From Pseudomonadota bacterium (GTDB lineage: Bacteria > Pseudomonadota > Gammaproteobacteria > Xanthomonadales > SZUA-38), in assembly GCA_039033415.1 (NCBI GenBank), contig JBCCCR010000012.1, forward strand, positions 121,031 to 185,030: a DNA stretch of 64,000 nt, written 5' to 3'. A program made the position numbers and the translations under genes. The notes beneath the pieces are model-generated. The model was not told the origin of the DNA and ran no database searches. It saw only the letters and a program-made list of their open reading frames with translations. Positions 43,011 to 51,749 of the stretch are shown here, piece by piece (position 1 is the first letter of the stretch; every line of letters starts with the position of its first letter).

Positions 43011-43841
43011 CTAGCCGGAGGCTGAGGCGAGGGTCAACGCACTGTCGAAGCCGCGACGCAGCACTATCCCGAGATCCTCGTCCCTATTCAGCTGACTGGC
43101 CGGCGCCACCAGCGAGACAAATCCGTCGGTGTGCCAGCGAAAGGACGCGGGGGCAGCGGGCAGCGCAGCAACGGGCGGCGCGGGCCACGGCGTGCAGTAG
43201 AGGTACGGTTCATCGTAGCTACCGTCTCCCGGGGATAAACCTACTCCCACTGATCGAGCGAATTCCGGGTCGCCCGACTCGAGTACGAACAGCGACGCCA
43301 GGTCAAAGTGGTGTGGCCAGCAGCGCGCCTCTGGGCGGGTTACCGCCAGATGTTCGCAATCGCTGATCAGAACCTGCAGCGCGAGATCCGCCTCGTGAAA
43401 CCAGCGCCCGAGTGTGGCGGCCGCGGCTGCGTGTTCGGTTAGATCCTCATAGTCAATCGCATATTCCAGCGAGTAAGGCATCTGTGCGTCGGAGGTCTCC
43501 TTGAGATCCGTAGCCAAGAGCCGTGCGTCGGCCCAGCGCTGCGCCGACATCTCCGAGGCGCCGACCAGGGTCTGCTCAGCCTCAACACGACCCCGATCCA
43601 GCCACAGCAGGTTTTGGTCAGCAAAACGAAACCCCAGCTGAAAACGTTGTCCGGGGTCTAACGGCCGGCTTAACAGTGCGACGTGTTCTCGGTTCCATCC
43701 CAGGTTGGAATGGCTGTCGTCAGCATTCGGCGGGAAATTCGCCCGCGCAGCCCTGGAGGGCCACTGACAGGCCGCGTGAGTGAGCTCTCGGGCACGGCCG
43801 AGCCTGCTCGGATCCGTCCCGGCATGTCGTTCAACGGTCAA
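43011..43841 (-). CDS. Conserved hypothetical protein
   Basis: A 276-residue soluble protein that I cannot assign to a named family. Conserved-looking blocks are ARCWPHHFDLASLFVLE and GVGLSPGDGSYDEPYLY followed by CTPWP, which suggest a metal or ligand site around the His pair. No signal peptide or membrane helix. The start is TTG within the TTGA that also ends the upstream DUF1428 gene, the same coupling pattern as the PII-like gene elsewhere in this window. No ATG lies near the N-terminus, which supports TTG. Confidence 0.7.
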   Translation of the reverse strand: MTVERHAGTDPSRLGRARELTHAACQWPSRAARANFPPNADDSHSNLGWNREHVALLSRPLDPGQRFQLGFRFADQNLLWLDRGRVEAEQTLVGASEMSAQRWADARLLATDLKETSDAQMPYSLEYAIDYEDLTEHAAAAATLGRWFHEADLALQVLISDCEHLAVTRPEARCWPHHFDLASLFVLESGDPEFARSVGVGLSPGDGSYDEPYLYCTPWPAPPVAALPAAPASFRWHTDGFVSLVAPASQLNRDEDLGIVLRRGFDSALTLASASG

Positions 43842-44194
43842 CGGTCCAAGATGGTTTCGAACCCGCCGAAGATCATGCGCTTGCCGTCAAACGGCATGGC
43901 GCCCGGGCCCATTTCGGCCATCCGCGGATCTTCCATGGCGGACTTCAGACCCGCGTCGCGCGCGGCCCGAGAGGGCCAGGTGATCCAGGAAAACACCACC
44001 GTCTCGTTGGGCTCACACTGAACCGACAACGGGAACGAGGTGACTTTGCCTTCCGGGACATCGTCGCCCCAGTTTTCCACGACCGAGATGGCGCCGTGAT
44101 CCTTAAAGACCGCAGCCGCCAGCTCGGCAACCTCCAGATAGGCCGCCTTGTTGGCGGTGGGGACAGGAATGACGTAACCGTCAGCGTAAGCCAT
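43838..44194 (-). CDS. DUF1428 family protein
   Basis: A 118-residue cytoplasmic protein matching DUF1428 in length and sequence (YADGYVIPVPTANKAAYLEV; GKVTSFPLSVQC; FDGKRMIFGGFETIL). The fold is a ferredoxin-like dimer in known structures, function unknown. AGGAGGGA before the ATG is one of the best ribosome sites in the window, so expression may be high. It overlaps the downstream hypothetical gene by four bases. Confidence 0.9.
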   Translation of the reverse strand: MAYADGYVIPVPTANKAAYLEVAELAAAVFKDHGAISVVENWGDDVPEGKVTSFPLSVQCEPNETVVFSWITWPSRAARDAGLKSAMEDPRMAEMGPGAMPFDGKRMIFGGFETILDR

Positions 44195-44280
44195 GGACTC
44201 CCTCCTGGCCTGGGGTGTCTAAGAGCAGGATGCGGACCCAGGCACGCTCACGAGTATAGCGCCTGCGGTCGTCGTGGGCG

Positions 44281-45087
44281 CTAAGTCACCTTGCCACGTC
44301 GCTTCCAGCCCGAGTATGCCTTCAACGCGTCGCGGTATGGCTCAACGTCGGTCGGGTCGTAGTCTTTGAGATCGACAGGGATCATGCCGATAAAGTGATA
44401 GCCCGCCGGTGTCGGATCGATTTGCGCCGCGCGGAACCGTACCCCGGCTGCTGCGGCGGCGGTGGCGGCCTCAGCGAAAGCCGGATCGTGAAGCCGGCTC
44501 GGTCTTAGCGATTTCCCGTCGGTTCGCTGCAGCACAAACAGAACGGTGGCACGCCGCCCCTGGCTGGTCTGCTCAGCGAGTTCCCGCAGATGTTTGGCGG
44601 CGCGCTCGCTGACCGAGTCTGGAAAGTAGGCGCGGTGATCGGGATAAACCAGATGACAGTTCTTGACCTCAACCAGGTGTTCGGACTTGCCGCTCGACAG
44701 CATCAAGTCGATCCGGGATCTGTTGCCGTAGGGCACTTCCCGGCGCACCTCGCGCCAGCGCTTGAGACCGGGAATCAGGCGAGCCCGAACCAGCGATTCG
44801 GCGATTCGGTTAGGAACCACCGTGTTGGCGCCAACGTATCGCCCGTCCAGTTCCAGCAGCTCGAGGGTCCACTTCAGCTTGCGTTTGCTGTTCGGCGGGG
44901 CGGCGGAGATCCAGGCGGTGGTCCCGGGGCGCACGAGGCCCTCCATCCGGCCTGGGTTGACGCAGTGGGTTTTGACGACTTCACCGCCTTCGAGCTCAAC
45001 GTCGTAGATGAAGCGATCGTATCGCTGGACCAGTCGACATCGGGAGAGCGGTTGCAGGTGTGGGATGATCATGTTCATGGCGCTCAT
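44281..45087 (-). CDS. sfsA: Sugar fermentation stimulation protein SfsA (DNA/RNA nuclease family)
   Basis: A 268-residue protein clearly of the SfsA family, a little longer than the E. coli protein (234). Segments include RYDRFIYDVELEGGE, HCVNPGRMEGLV, GNRSRIDLMLS and HLVEVKNCHLV, the last holding the nuclease-like D...E-x-K triad. SfsA was first found to affect maltose genes in E. coli and later shown to have nuclease features. ATG codons at positions 1, 4 and 6 make the exact start unclear. It is a single gene. Confidence 0.93.
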   Translation of the reverse strand: MSAMNMIIPHLQPLSRCRLVQRYDRFIYDVELEGGEVVKTHCVNPGRMEGLVRPGTTAWISAAPPNSKRKLKWTLELLELDGRYVGANTVVPNRIAESLVRARLIPGLKRWREVRREVPYGNRSRIDLMLSSGKSEHLVEVKNCHLVYPDHRAYFPDSVSERAAKHLRELAEQTSQGRRATVLFVLQRTDGKSLRPSRLHDPAFAEAATAAAAAGVRFRAAQIDPTPAGYHFIGMIPVDLKDYDPTDVEPYRDALKAYSGWKRRGKVT

Positions 45088-45204
45088 AGGCTGACGACCT
45101 TAACGTGAAAACGCCGGCAATACCGTTGCACGACAAGCCGTACAGAACCCCAGCTCAGGGGTAAAGACGCTTGCGATCTTTGGACTCATCGCTATGCTGC
45201 GCCA

Positions 45205-45654
45205 ATGGAGCCACCCGAGTCTGATCAGCAGTCAATCGAGCGCACGAACCTTTGGCGCGCCCTCGGTGCTGCGATCGTGCTGGTGCTGCTGGTTGCGGTT
45301 GCGGTGCATTCGAAAACGGCGAACTATCTGGAATTGGAAGTCGAGGCGACGGCCTACAACTCTCTCCCGAGCCAGACCACCGCTGAGAATGCCGACCTCG
45401 CGGCCTGGGGAGATCGGCTCAAGCCTGGCATGAAAGCTATCGCGGTATCTCGCGATCTGCTCGATATGGGGCTGGGTCACGGCTCGACGGTGACGATCGA
45501 CGCGCTGCCTGGCAAGTGGAAGGTGCTCGACAAGATGAACCGGCGCTGGACGCGCAAAATAGACATCTACATGGGCGAAGACGTTGAAGCGGCTCGCACC
45601 TGGGGGCGGCGCAAAGTGACCATTCGATTTCGGCCCCAGACCGAAGAACCCTAG
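45205..45654 (+). CDS. 3D-domain (double-psi beta-barrel) protein with N-terminal anchor
   Basis: A 149-residue protein with a short cytoplasmic head, one membrane anchor (residues ~18-35, LGAAIVLVLLVAVAVHS) and an exported 3D domain (AWGDRLKPGMKAIAVSRDLL; GSTVTIDALPGKWKVLDKMN; KIDIYMGEDVEAARTWGRR). Conserved Asp residues and the barrel are those of MltA/RlpA-related muralytic proteins, so it may act on peptidoglycan. The ATG start is certain enough. It precedes a short lipoprotein gene in the same direction. Confidence 0.82.
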   Translation: MEPPESDQQSIERTNLWRALGAAIVLVLLVAVAVHSKTANYLELEVEATAYNSLPSQTTAENADLAAWGDRLKPGMKAIAVSRDLLDMGLGHGSTVTIDALPGKWKVLDKMNRRWTRKIDIYMGEDVEAARTWGRRKVTIRFRPQTEEP

Positions 45655-45770
45655 GGCTCAAGTTCACCGAGCCGGATAACGCTGACCTGCCGCCGCGCTC
45701 TCGTTGCGGCGTGACCGTTCCTTTGCTACTTTCCTACGCGTACCTCGTTAGAGCGAAAAGAGCTGACCTC

Positions 45771-45965
45771 ATGAAGCAATCGATCCGCACTCTTCTGATT
45801 CTACTGGCAGTTAGCGCGTTGAGCCTCGGTGGACTGACCGGCTGCAAAACCGAGTACGACTACGCCAAGTCTGACGCTGGGAAGTATGAGCGTCCCTACA
45901 CCGATGGTCGAGATAAGCAGTCGGACGACGACAGCGCTGACGACGAGGAATCGGACTCCCAGTAG
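45771..45965 (+). CDS. Short acidic lipoprotein
   Basis: A 64-residue lipoprotein. Signal MKQSIRTLLILLAVSALSLG ends in the lipobox LTGC, followed by a polar 40-residue tail that is very acidic at the end (SDDDSADDEESDSQ). No domain is recognisable. The ATG at 45771 is preferred since it begins a typical lipoprotein signal; the frame extends upstream to 45711 without support. A small hairpin-forming repeat (GGCGC...GCGCC) lies just after the stop but has no T-run. Confidence 0.72.
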   Translation: MKQSIRTLLILLAVSALSLGGLTGCKTEYDYAKSDAGKYERPYTDGRDKQSDDDSADDEESDSQ

Positions 45966-46200
45966 GATTGCGTCGGCGCGCCATTGCGCCAACGTCGGTA
46001 GTCGCGTCGGGCACCCAGCCCTGTCTCTCTATAGAGCTACCTAAACGCTGCCGCAGACGGCGCATGTCTGCCAGTACCGGGCGCAGCGGCCCCAACAACG
46101 CTTAATCCAACCCCGGGCGCTGGCAACCGGCAGTCTTGGTCGTTTGACCCCAGACCTGTCGTGCTAGCATCGATGATCCACTCAAAGCATCAGGTGTCCT

Positions 46201-47163
46201 ATGCTCAGATTTCTCCTGCTCGTAACGCTTGCGTTCGTCACTGCGTCAGTGGCACTGACGCCTCGGCCAGCTCTGGCCGAGGAATCAAAGGCTGTCCTGA
46301 TCACCGGCGCCAGCACCGGCATCGGGCGTCACCTTGCGGAAACGTTGGCGGGTGCTGGCTACCGCGTTTACGCCGGGGCGCGAAAGAAAAAAGATCTGGC
46401 GGAACTCGACGCCATCGACAACATCACCGCGGTGCGACTCGACGTGACGAGTCAGGAAGAGGTGGATGCGGCCGTCGCGATGATCAGCAGCAGCGGAAGC
46501 GGCCTGTGGGGCCTGGTGAATAACGCGGGTGTCGGCGGCGGTGGCGGCGTTGTTGATACGCCAATCGAAGACCAGAATTTTGTTTTTGACGTCAACGTAG
46601 AAGGGGTTTACCGCACCACACAGGCCTTCGCGCCGCTGGTGATGGCGTCCAAGGGACGGATCGTCACCACCGGATCGATCGCCGGCACCATCTCCTGGGG
46701 CGGCGGCAGCGCCTACGCGGGCAGCAAGCACGCTATGGAGGCCTACACAGACGCGCTGGCAGAAGAGATGGCGCCACACGGCGTGTCCGTCAGCGTGATT
46801 GAGCCGGGCAATTACAAGTCCAATATTCGTCGCTCCAGCGTCAATCGCATGATCGCTCAGCGTCAGTCTGCCGGCGGGGGGATCAGCGATGAAATGAAGG
46901 CTCAGCTCGAACAGACAACCGAGCGCGAGCTTTCCTACAAAGAGCCCGACGACGTGTCCAAGGCTTTTATGCACGCGCTGTTTGACGACGCGCCGCTGCG
47001 GCGTTACATGGTGGTTCCCAACCAGGAAGAACAGGGCTGGACCATCGGCGCGAAAATCAACGAGCTGGTGCAGCTCAACAGCTGGGGACCGTACAGCTAC
47101 AGCCGCGACGAGCTGGTCAAGATGCTCGACGAGGCGCTCGGAGCGGCGCCGGCCGACGGCTAA
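46201..47163 (+). CDS. Short-chain dehydrogenase/reductase with signal peptide
   Basis: A 320-residue SDR with an unexpected N-terminal signal (MLRFLLLVTLAFVTASVALT, cleavage after PALA). The fold is complete: cofactor motif TGASTGIG, NNAG motif, Ser in the TGSIAGT strand and the catalytic YAGSK. If the signal is used, the enzyme is periplasmic, where NAD(P) is not normally available; otherwise the segment is a membrane anchor holding it to the inner face. Substrate unknown; the sequence resembles SDRs acting on hydrophobic alcohols. No clear ribosome site. It precedes the patatin gene by 123 bp. Confidence 0.88.
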   Translation: MLRFLLLVTLAFVTASVALTPRPALAEESKAVLITGASTGIGRHLAETLAGAGYRVYAGARKKKDLAELDAIDNITAVRLDVTSQEEVDAAVAMISSSGSGLWGLVNNAGVGGGGGVVDTPIEDQNFVFDVNVEGVYRTTQAFAPLVMASKGRIVTTGSIAGTISWGGGSAYAGSKHAMEAYTDALAEEMAPHGVSVSVIEPGNYKSNIRRSSVNRMIAQRQSAGGGISDEMKAQLEQTTERELSYKEPDDVSKAFMHALFDDAPLRRYMVVPNQEEQGWTIGAKINELVQLNSWGPYSYSRDELVKMLDEALGAAPADG

Positions 47164-47286
47164 ACCGGAAGCTCCGCCTCGCGGGACAACCTTAGCTTCC
47201 ACCAGCCGCGCAGGCCCGACTTCTTAGGGCCTGCGTGGTAGCATTTTTCTAAGACAATCCTTTCGAAAAAATTTCGGAGCGTCGCC

Positions 47287-49509
47287 ATGTCTTTGACTCT
47301 GCCTGCTGCTTTGGGAGGGCGCGCGATCGGGGCCGCCTTACTGCTTTTGGTGACTGCGCCTCCGGTCCTTGAAGCGACCGAGGCCCGCCCGGAGACTCGG
47401 GCCAAGATCGGACTCGTGCTGAGCGGAGGTGGGGCCCGAGGTGCTGCACACGTCGGTGTGCTGAAGGTCCTTGATGAGCTACAGATTCCCATCGACTTTG
47501 TCGCCGGCACCAGTATGGGGGCCATTATCGGCGGTCTCTACGCTGCGGGCATGAGTATCGATGAACTCGAGTCGGTGATCACCGACGTCGACTGGAACAC
47601 CTTTTACTCCGATCGTCTTCCCCGAGCGGATCGAAGCCTGCGGCGAAAGTCAGACGACGCCGGTTTTCTCGTCGATTTTGACATGGGGATCAGAGACGGT
47701 GCCCTCGCGCTACCGCGTGGCCTGGTGCAGGGTCAGACCTTCGAAGTGGCGTTGCGACGTTGGCTTTTGCCGGTAGCCACCGTCAGGGACTTTGACCGTC
47801 TTCCCATCCCATTCCGAGCCCTGGCAACCGACGTCACCACCGGAGAGCAGGTGATCCTGGGAAGCGGCGACCTTGCGAGCGCGATACGCGCGAGCATGTC
47901 GGCGCCGGGCGCACTGAAGCCGGTTCGCCTGAACGGGCGTCTGCTGGTCGACGGGGGCCTGACCAGCAACGTACCGGTGCAGGTGGCCAAAGACATGGGC
48001 GCGGAGCATCTGATTGTGGTTGACGTCGGCTTTCCGCTGCTGGACGAGTCGGAGCTCGACTCCGCGCTGGCGATCAGCAACCAGACCCTCACCATTTTGA
48101 TCAAACGGCATACCGACCGCGAGCTCACGAAGCTGACGCCCCAGGACGTGTTGATTACTCCAGAGCTGGGCCTTCTGGGGTCAACCGCCTTTGAACGGGT
48201 TGCTGAGGCGATGGAGCTGGGAGAATCTTCCGCTCGCGACCGGGTTGAGGCGCTGCGGCAGCTTGGCAGGCACGTTGACCCCCAGCGCCGCAACTCGGCC
48301 CTCGCTGAGGGCCGACGCGGTTCGCCCACTATCGATCGCGTGCGGGTCGACAATCAGTCGCTGCTGGCCGACGAGGTGATCGCCAGTCGACTGGCGGAAT
48401 ACCGCGGGGCGCCGCTGGACCTGGATCAGCTGGAATCGGATATCGGCGACATTTTTGGCTTCGGGACCTTCGAGTCGGTCAACTATCGGTTAAGCGAGGA
48501 TGACAGCGGCACCGAGCTGCTGCTCAACGCTCGAGAGAAGAGCTGGGGCCCGAACTACCTGCGGTTTGGGATCAACTTCGAAGATGATTTTGACGGCACC
48601 AGCAACTACAACCTCGCCGCCCGCCTGACCAAAACCGAAATCAACGAGCGGGGTGGCGAGCTGCGGTTTGAGGCTCAGATAGGTTCCAGGCCGCGGTTGT
48701 TTGCGGAGCTGTTTCAACCGCTGGACTTTCGATCTCGCTATTTTGTGAACGTTGCCACCGAATACGGCCGTGACAGCGCCATACTGTTTGATGGACGGCG
48801 ACAGCTGGCGCAGCTGCGTTCCCGAGACTCACAATTCACGGTGGCGGGTGGCCGACAGTTCGGCAACTGGGGTGAGCTGCGCCTCGGTCTCAGCCGAGTC
48901 ACCAGCGACGGATCGATACGCATCGGTGCACCCGACATCAGCGCCGGAGAGGCCGACTTCAACTCAGCGGACCTTAGCTTCAATTACGACACGCTCGACG
49001 ACAACGGTATTCCCCGGACAGGGACGTTAGCCTTTGCCCAGTGGACCAGTAGTCGGGAGAGCCTGGGATCGGACGAGGCCTTTGACCTCGGTCAGGCGAC
49101 GCTACTGAAGCCCATCACCTGGGGGCAAAACACGCTGCTGAACTGGTGGAGCGTATCCAGCGTGACCAAAGGGGACGTGGCGCCGTTTGCGGTAGGAGGC
49201 CTCTTCAGTTTATCCGGCTATGAGCGTAACGAATTTCAAGGCAAACACGCTGCCGTGGGCCGGCTGCTTTACTACCGACGCCTGGGTGATGCGCGGGCAC
49301 CCGCCTTTGACACGCCGGTTTATGTCGGCGCTTCAATCGAGGCAGGGAACGTTTGGCAAAGCCGCGACGACATCAGCTTCGGCAGTGCGCGCCGAGCGGG
49401 CAGCGTGTTTGTCGTGCTGGACACCATTATTGGGCCCGTGTACCTCGCCTATGGCGGGGCGGAAGGCGGTCGCCGGTCGGCCTATTTATTTGTCGGGCAA
49501 ACGTTTTAG
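47287..49509 (+). CDS. Patatin-like phospholipase with POTRA and outer-membrane barrel (type Vd-like)
   Basis: A 740-residue outer-membrane protein. After a signal peptide (to about residue 30) comes a patatin domain with the oxyanion SGGGARG (46-52), the GTSMG nucleophile Ser76 and catalytic Asp222 in VDGGLTSN. Residues ~310-420 contain one POTRA domain (DRVRVDNQSLLADEVIASRL), and from ~430 a barrel homologous to BamA/TamA ends in YLFVGQTF, with a C-terminal Phe as barrel proteins require. This is the layout of PlpD, where the lipase is carried across the outer membrane and can be released. GGAG lies seven bases before the ATG. Confidence 0.92.
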   Translation: MSLTLPAALGGRAIGAALLLLVTAPPVLEATEARPETRAKIGLVLSGGGARGAAHVGVLKVLDELQIPIDFVAGTSMGAIIGGLYAAGMSIDELESVITDVDWNTFYSDRLPRADRSLRRKSDDAGFLVDFDMGIRDGALALPRGLVQGQTFEVALRRWLLPVATVRDFDRLPIPFRALATDVTTGEQVILGSGDLASAIRASMSAPGALKPVRLNGRLLVDGGLTSNVPVQVAKDMGAEHLIVVDVGFPLLDESELDSALAISNQTLTILIKRHTDRELTKLTPQDVLITPELGLLGSTAFERVAEAMELGESSARDRVEALRQLGRHVDPQRRNSALAEGRRGSPTIDRVRVDNQSLLADEVIASRLAEYRGAPLDLDQLESDIGDIFGFGTFESVNYRLSEDDSGTELLLNAREKSWGPNYLRFGINFEDDFDGTSNYNLAARLTKTEINERGGELRFEAQIGSRPRLFAELFQPLDFRSRYFVNVATEYGRDSAILFDGRRQLAQLRSRDSQFTVAGGRQFGNWGELRLGLSRVTSDGSIRIGAPDISAGEADFNSADLSFNYDTLDDNGIPRTGTLAFAQWTSSRESLGSDEAFDLGQATLLKPITWGQNTLLNWWSVSSVTKGDVAPFAVGGLFSLSGYERNEFQGKHAAVGRLLYYRRLGDARAPAFDTPVYVGASIEAGNVWQSRDDISFGSARRAGSVFVVLDTIIGPVYLAYGGAEGGRRSAYLFVGQTF

Positions 49510-49526
49510 CGGGTTCGGGAATTTGG

Positions 49527-51578
49527 CTAAAACGGCTGGTCCTCAAAGCCGCTGCGAAACAGGCCTTCGGTGCGGGCCGTGGTCACGGCCTCCCAGTACT
49601 CGCCCGCGGTTTTGCCGACAAAAGACATCGGTTGAATCAGCGCGTCCTCCTGCTCGATAAGCTGACTCAGCCTCGGGGATGAGAACGCTCTTAGCTGATC
49701 GGTGACCTCGCGATAGATGGTTCCCATCTCCGGCGTGATCAGGAAACTCCCGTCTCCGTTGAGCTCCGAGTCGATCGCCGGTGACCAGAGGCGACCGGCC
49801 TCCACCACGTCGTAGGCCAGCGTGGGATGGGAGAACACCACTTCGATCAGCTCCGACGAGTTGTCGTAGAACAGGTTACTGTAATAACGCCCGGAAGGCG
49901 TCGGCATCATGACCTCGTCCCGCAGCCGGCGCAGCTGCGGCAGGTTGAGCGAGGGCGGGATGAAGCCGCCTTTCCCGGTCTTGAAAATCTGGCCACAGGG
50001 ATCGAAACCCGCCTGGCCAAAAGCCAGGCAAAGTGCCGTGGCGAGACAAGCTTGTCCTATGCCGAGGCCCTTGCCCGCTGGCGAGTTCGAAGTGATCGCT
50101 GCGAGGTCGAGGATCAGATAGCTGGCTAGGGCCGGCGCGTTGATCGGCGCGGTGGTGTCTTCGGTCAGCAGCAGCTGTGCAGAGTACGGTGGTGTGTCCT
50201 CGGGAAGCGGCACCGAGTTGATGGTGGTCGACGGACCGGGCCGGCTGACGACGAGCTGGCTGTTCAGCGTTCCGGTTGCCGACGTGAGCTGGTACCCAAC
50301 CGTTACGCTCGGTGCGTCGACTCCCTCGACAAGTAAGGGAATGCCCAGCGGAAAGCCGCCGAGCCCAAATAGCTGCGGCGCGCCGCCCTCGTCGCTGACC
50401 GCACGAACCGGCGCGATGCTCACGCCTGGTTCGCCGCTGAGGTCCCCATTGAGCCAGACCCGGTTTCCGTTGAAGTCGGTGACGGCAAAGTCGGCATCGG
50501 TGTCGCCATCGAAATCCGCCGCCACCACGCTTTGGCTGAAGTTGCTGGCGCCGAGCGCAACCTCGGCGCGGGAAAAGCTGCCGCTGGTATTCAGCCACAG
50601 CGAATCAGGCTCATCGAGATTAGCGAACCAGATGTCCAAGAAGCCGTTGCCGTCGATGTCGGCGAGCGCAACCGCTTCGGAGCGAAGCAGGTCGAGCGCT
50701 ACGCCGCTGTCGGTGAAGCCGCCCGTGCCGTTGTTGAGCCAGACGCGGTTTGACTCGCCGTTGATGGTTCCGGAGAGCAGCCCGGCGTTGGCGGTGATGG
50801 CGTCCAGATCCCCATCGCCGTCGACATCTCCCAGCGCCACGGCGGCGGTTTGGAAATCCCCATAGCCTGCGCCCGAATCGGTCAGCGTTCCCGCCAAGTT
50901 CAGCAGCACCCGGTTGGGACCGGTATTAGCGATAAAGATGTCGAGATCGCCATCTCCATCCAGGTCACCGACGGCCGCCCCGAAACTAGGGTTGGTTGCG
51001 CTGAGCAACGTGGGCTCGGCGAAGGTGCCGTCGCCGTTGTTGGTGTAGAGCAGGTTTTGCGCGCCGCTGACGTTACCGTTGGCCGCTGCGATCAGAATGT
51101 CGATGCTGTCGTTACCGTCAAAATCACCGGTGACGACGTCCCGGGCCCGGCTTGCGGCGAGCGTTTGGCTGAGTTCAAAGAACCCCGTTCCGTTGTTCAG
51201 ATAGACTACGTCGGTATTGAGATTGTTGGATGTATTGGCGAGCACCAGGTCCGGGAGGCCGTCACCGTTAAAATCGGCGGCGCTCAGAGCTTCAGCGATC
51301 CCGTCTCCAATCCGTTGGCTCGAGGCCGAGAAGAAGCCCTGGCCGTCGTTGAAAAACGCCACGCTGCCGCGCTCGATGCCACCGCCGCTATCGTCGGCAA
51401 AAAGCAGGTCGAGGTCGCCGTCACCGTCGATGTCGGCAGCCGTCACATCGCTGTGGGTCGAGTCCGCAAAGGGCTCGATGAAGGGCCCGCGGAGGTCCTG
51501 GCCGGTTTCGGTGAAGACCGGCTGTGCAAGCGCTGTGCTGGTACCCAGGACCAGAAGAAGAATAATGCTGAGCTTCAT
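49527..51578 (-). CDS. FG-GAP/VCBS repeat protein (seven-bladed propeller), secreted
   Basis: A 683-residue exported protein with a signal peptide (MKLSIILLLVLGTSTALA). Seven calcium-binding FG-GAP-like blades follow, each with a variant of D-x-DGDGDLD (DIDGDGDLDLLFADD, DLDGDGDLDIFIANTG, DVDGDGDLDAITAN and others), each blade ending in VWLNNGTG-like strands. The C-terminal ~250 residues are different and of unknown fold, with two Cys close together (QACLATALCLAFGQAGFDPCG). It may bind ligands or surfaces outside the cell. AAGGA lies nine bases before the ATG at 51578; an upstream in-frame ATG would add ten residues before the signal. Confidence 0.88.
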   Translation of the reverse strand: MKLSIILLLVLGTSTALAQPVFTETGQDLRGPFIEPFADSTHSDVTAADIDGDGDLDLLFADDSGGGIERGSVAFFNDGQGFFSASSQRIGDGIAEALSAADFNGDGLPDLVLANTSNNLNTDVVYLNNGTGFFELSQTLAASRARDVVTGDFDGNDSIDILIAAANGNVSGAQNLLYTNNGDGTFAEPTLLSATNPSFGAAVGDLDGDGDLDIFIANTGPNRVLLNLAGTLTDSGAGYGDFQTAAVALGDVDGDGDLDAITANAGLLSGTINGESNRVWLNNGTGGFTDSGVALDLLRSEAVALADIDGNGFLDIWFANLDEPDSLWLNTSGSFSRAEVALGASNFSQSVVAADFDGDTDADFAVTDFNGNRVWLNGDLSGEPGVSIAPVRAVSDEGGAPQLFGLGGFPLGIPLLVEGVDAPSVTVGYQLTSATGTLNSQLVVSRPGPSTTINSVPLPEDTPPYSAQLLLTEDTTAPINAPALASYLILDLAAITSNSPAGKGLGIGQACLATALCLAFGQAGFDPCGQIFKTGKGGFIPPSLNLPQLRRLRDEVMMPTPSGRYYSNLFYDNSSELIEVVFSHPTLAYDVVEAGRLWSPAIDSELNGDGSFLITPEMGTIYREVTDQLRAFSSPRLSQLIEQEDALIQPMSFVGKTAGEYWEAVTTARTEGLFRSGFEDQPF

Positions 51579-51749
51579 GGATCGCCGTCCTTGAATCATT
51601 AGCTGCAAAGACGGGGATCGCGCAAAGTCTGTCTCACCGCGATGCTAGCAACCCGTCAAAGCACGCCGCCGTGCGAGCGTGAAGGAGCGGCTGCATTAAC
51701 CTCGAACAGCTATAATTGAGTGCCAAAGCGCTTGGAATAGACCGGTCCG

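Noticed and set aside
45966..46030. Terminator after the short lipoprotein gene
   Set aside because: A GGCGC/GCGCC repeat is present but the stem is short and no T-run follows.
46285..47202. Long open reading frame on the minus strand (305 codons) antisense to the SDR gene
   Set aside because: No domain motifs, and the plus strand has a complete SDR fold. High GC makes long antisense frames common here.
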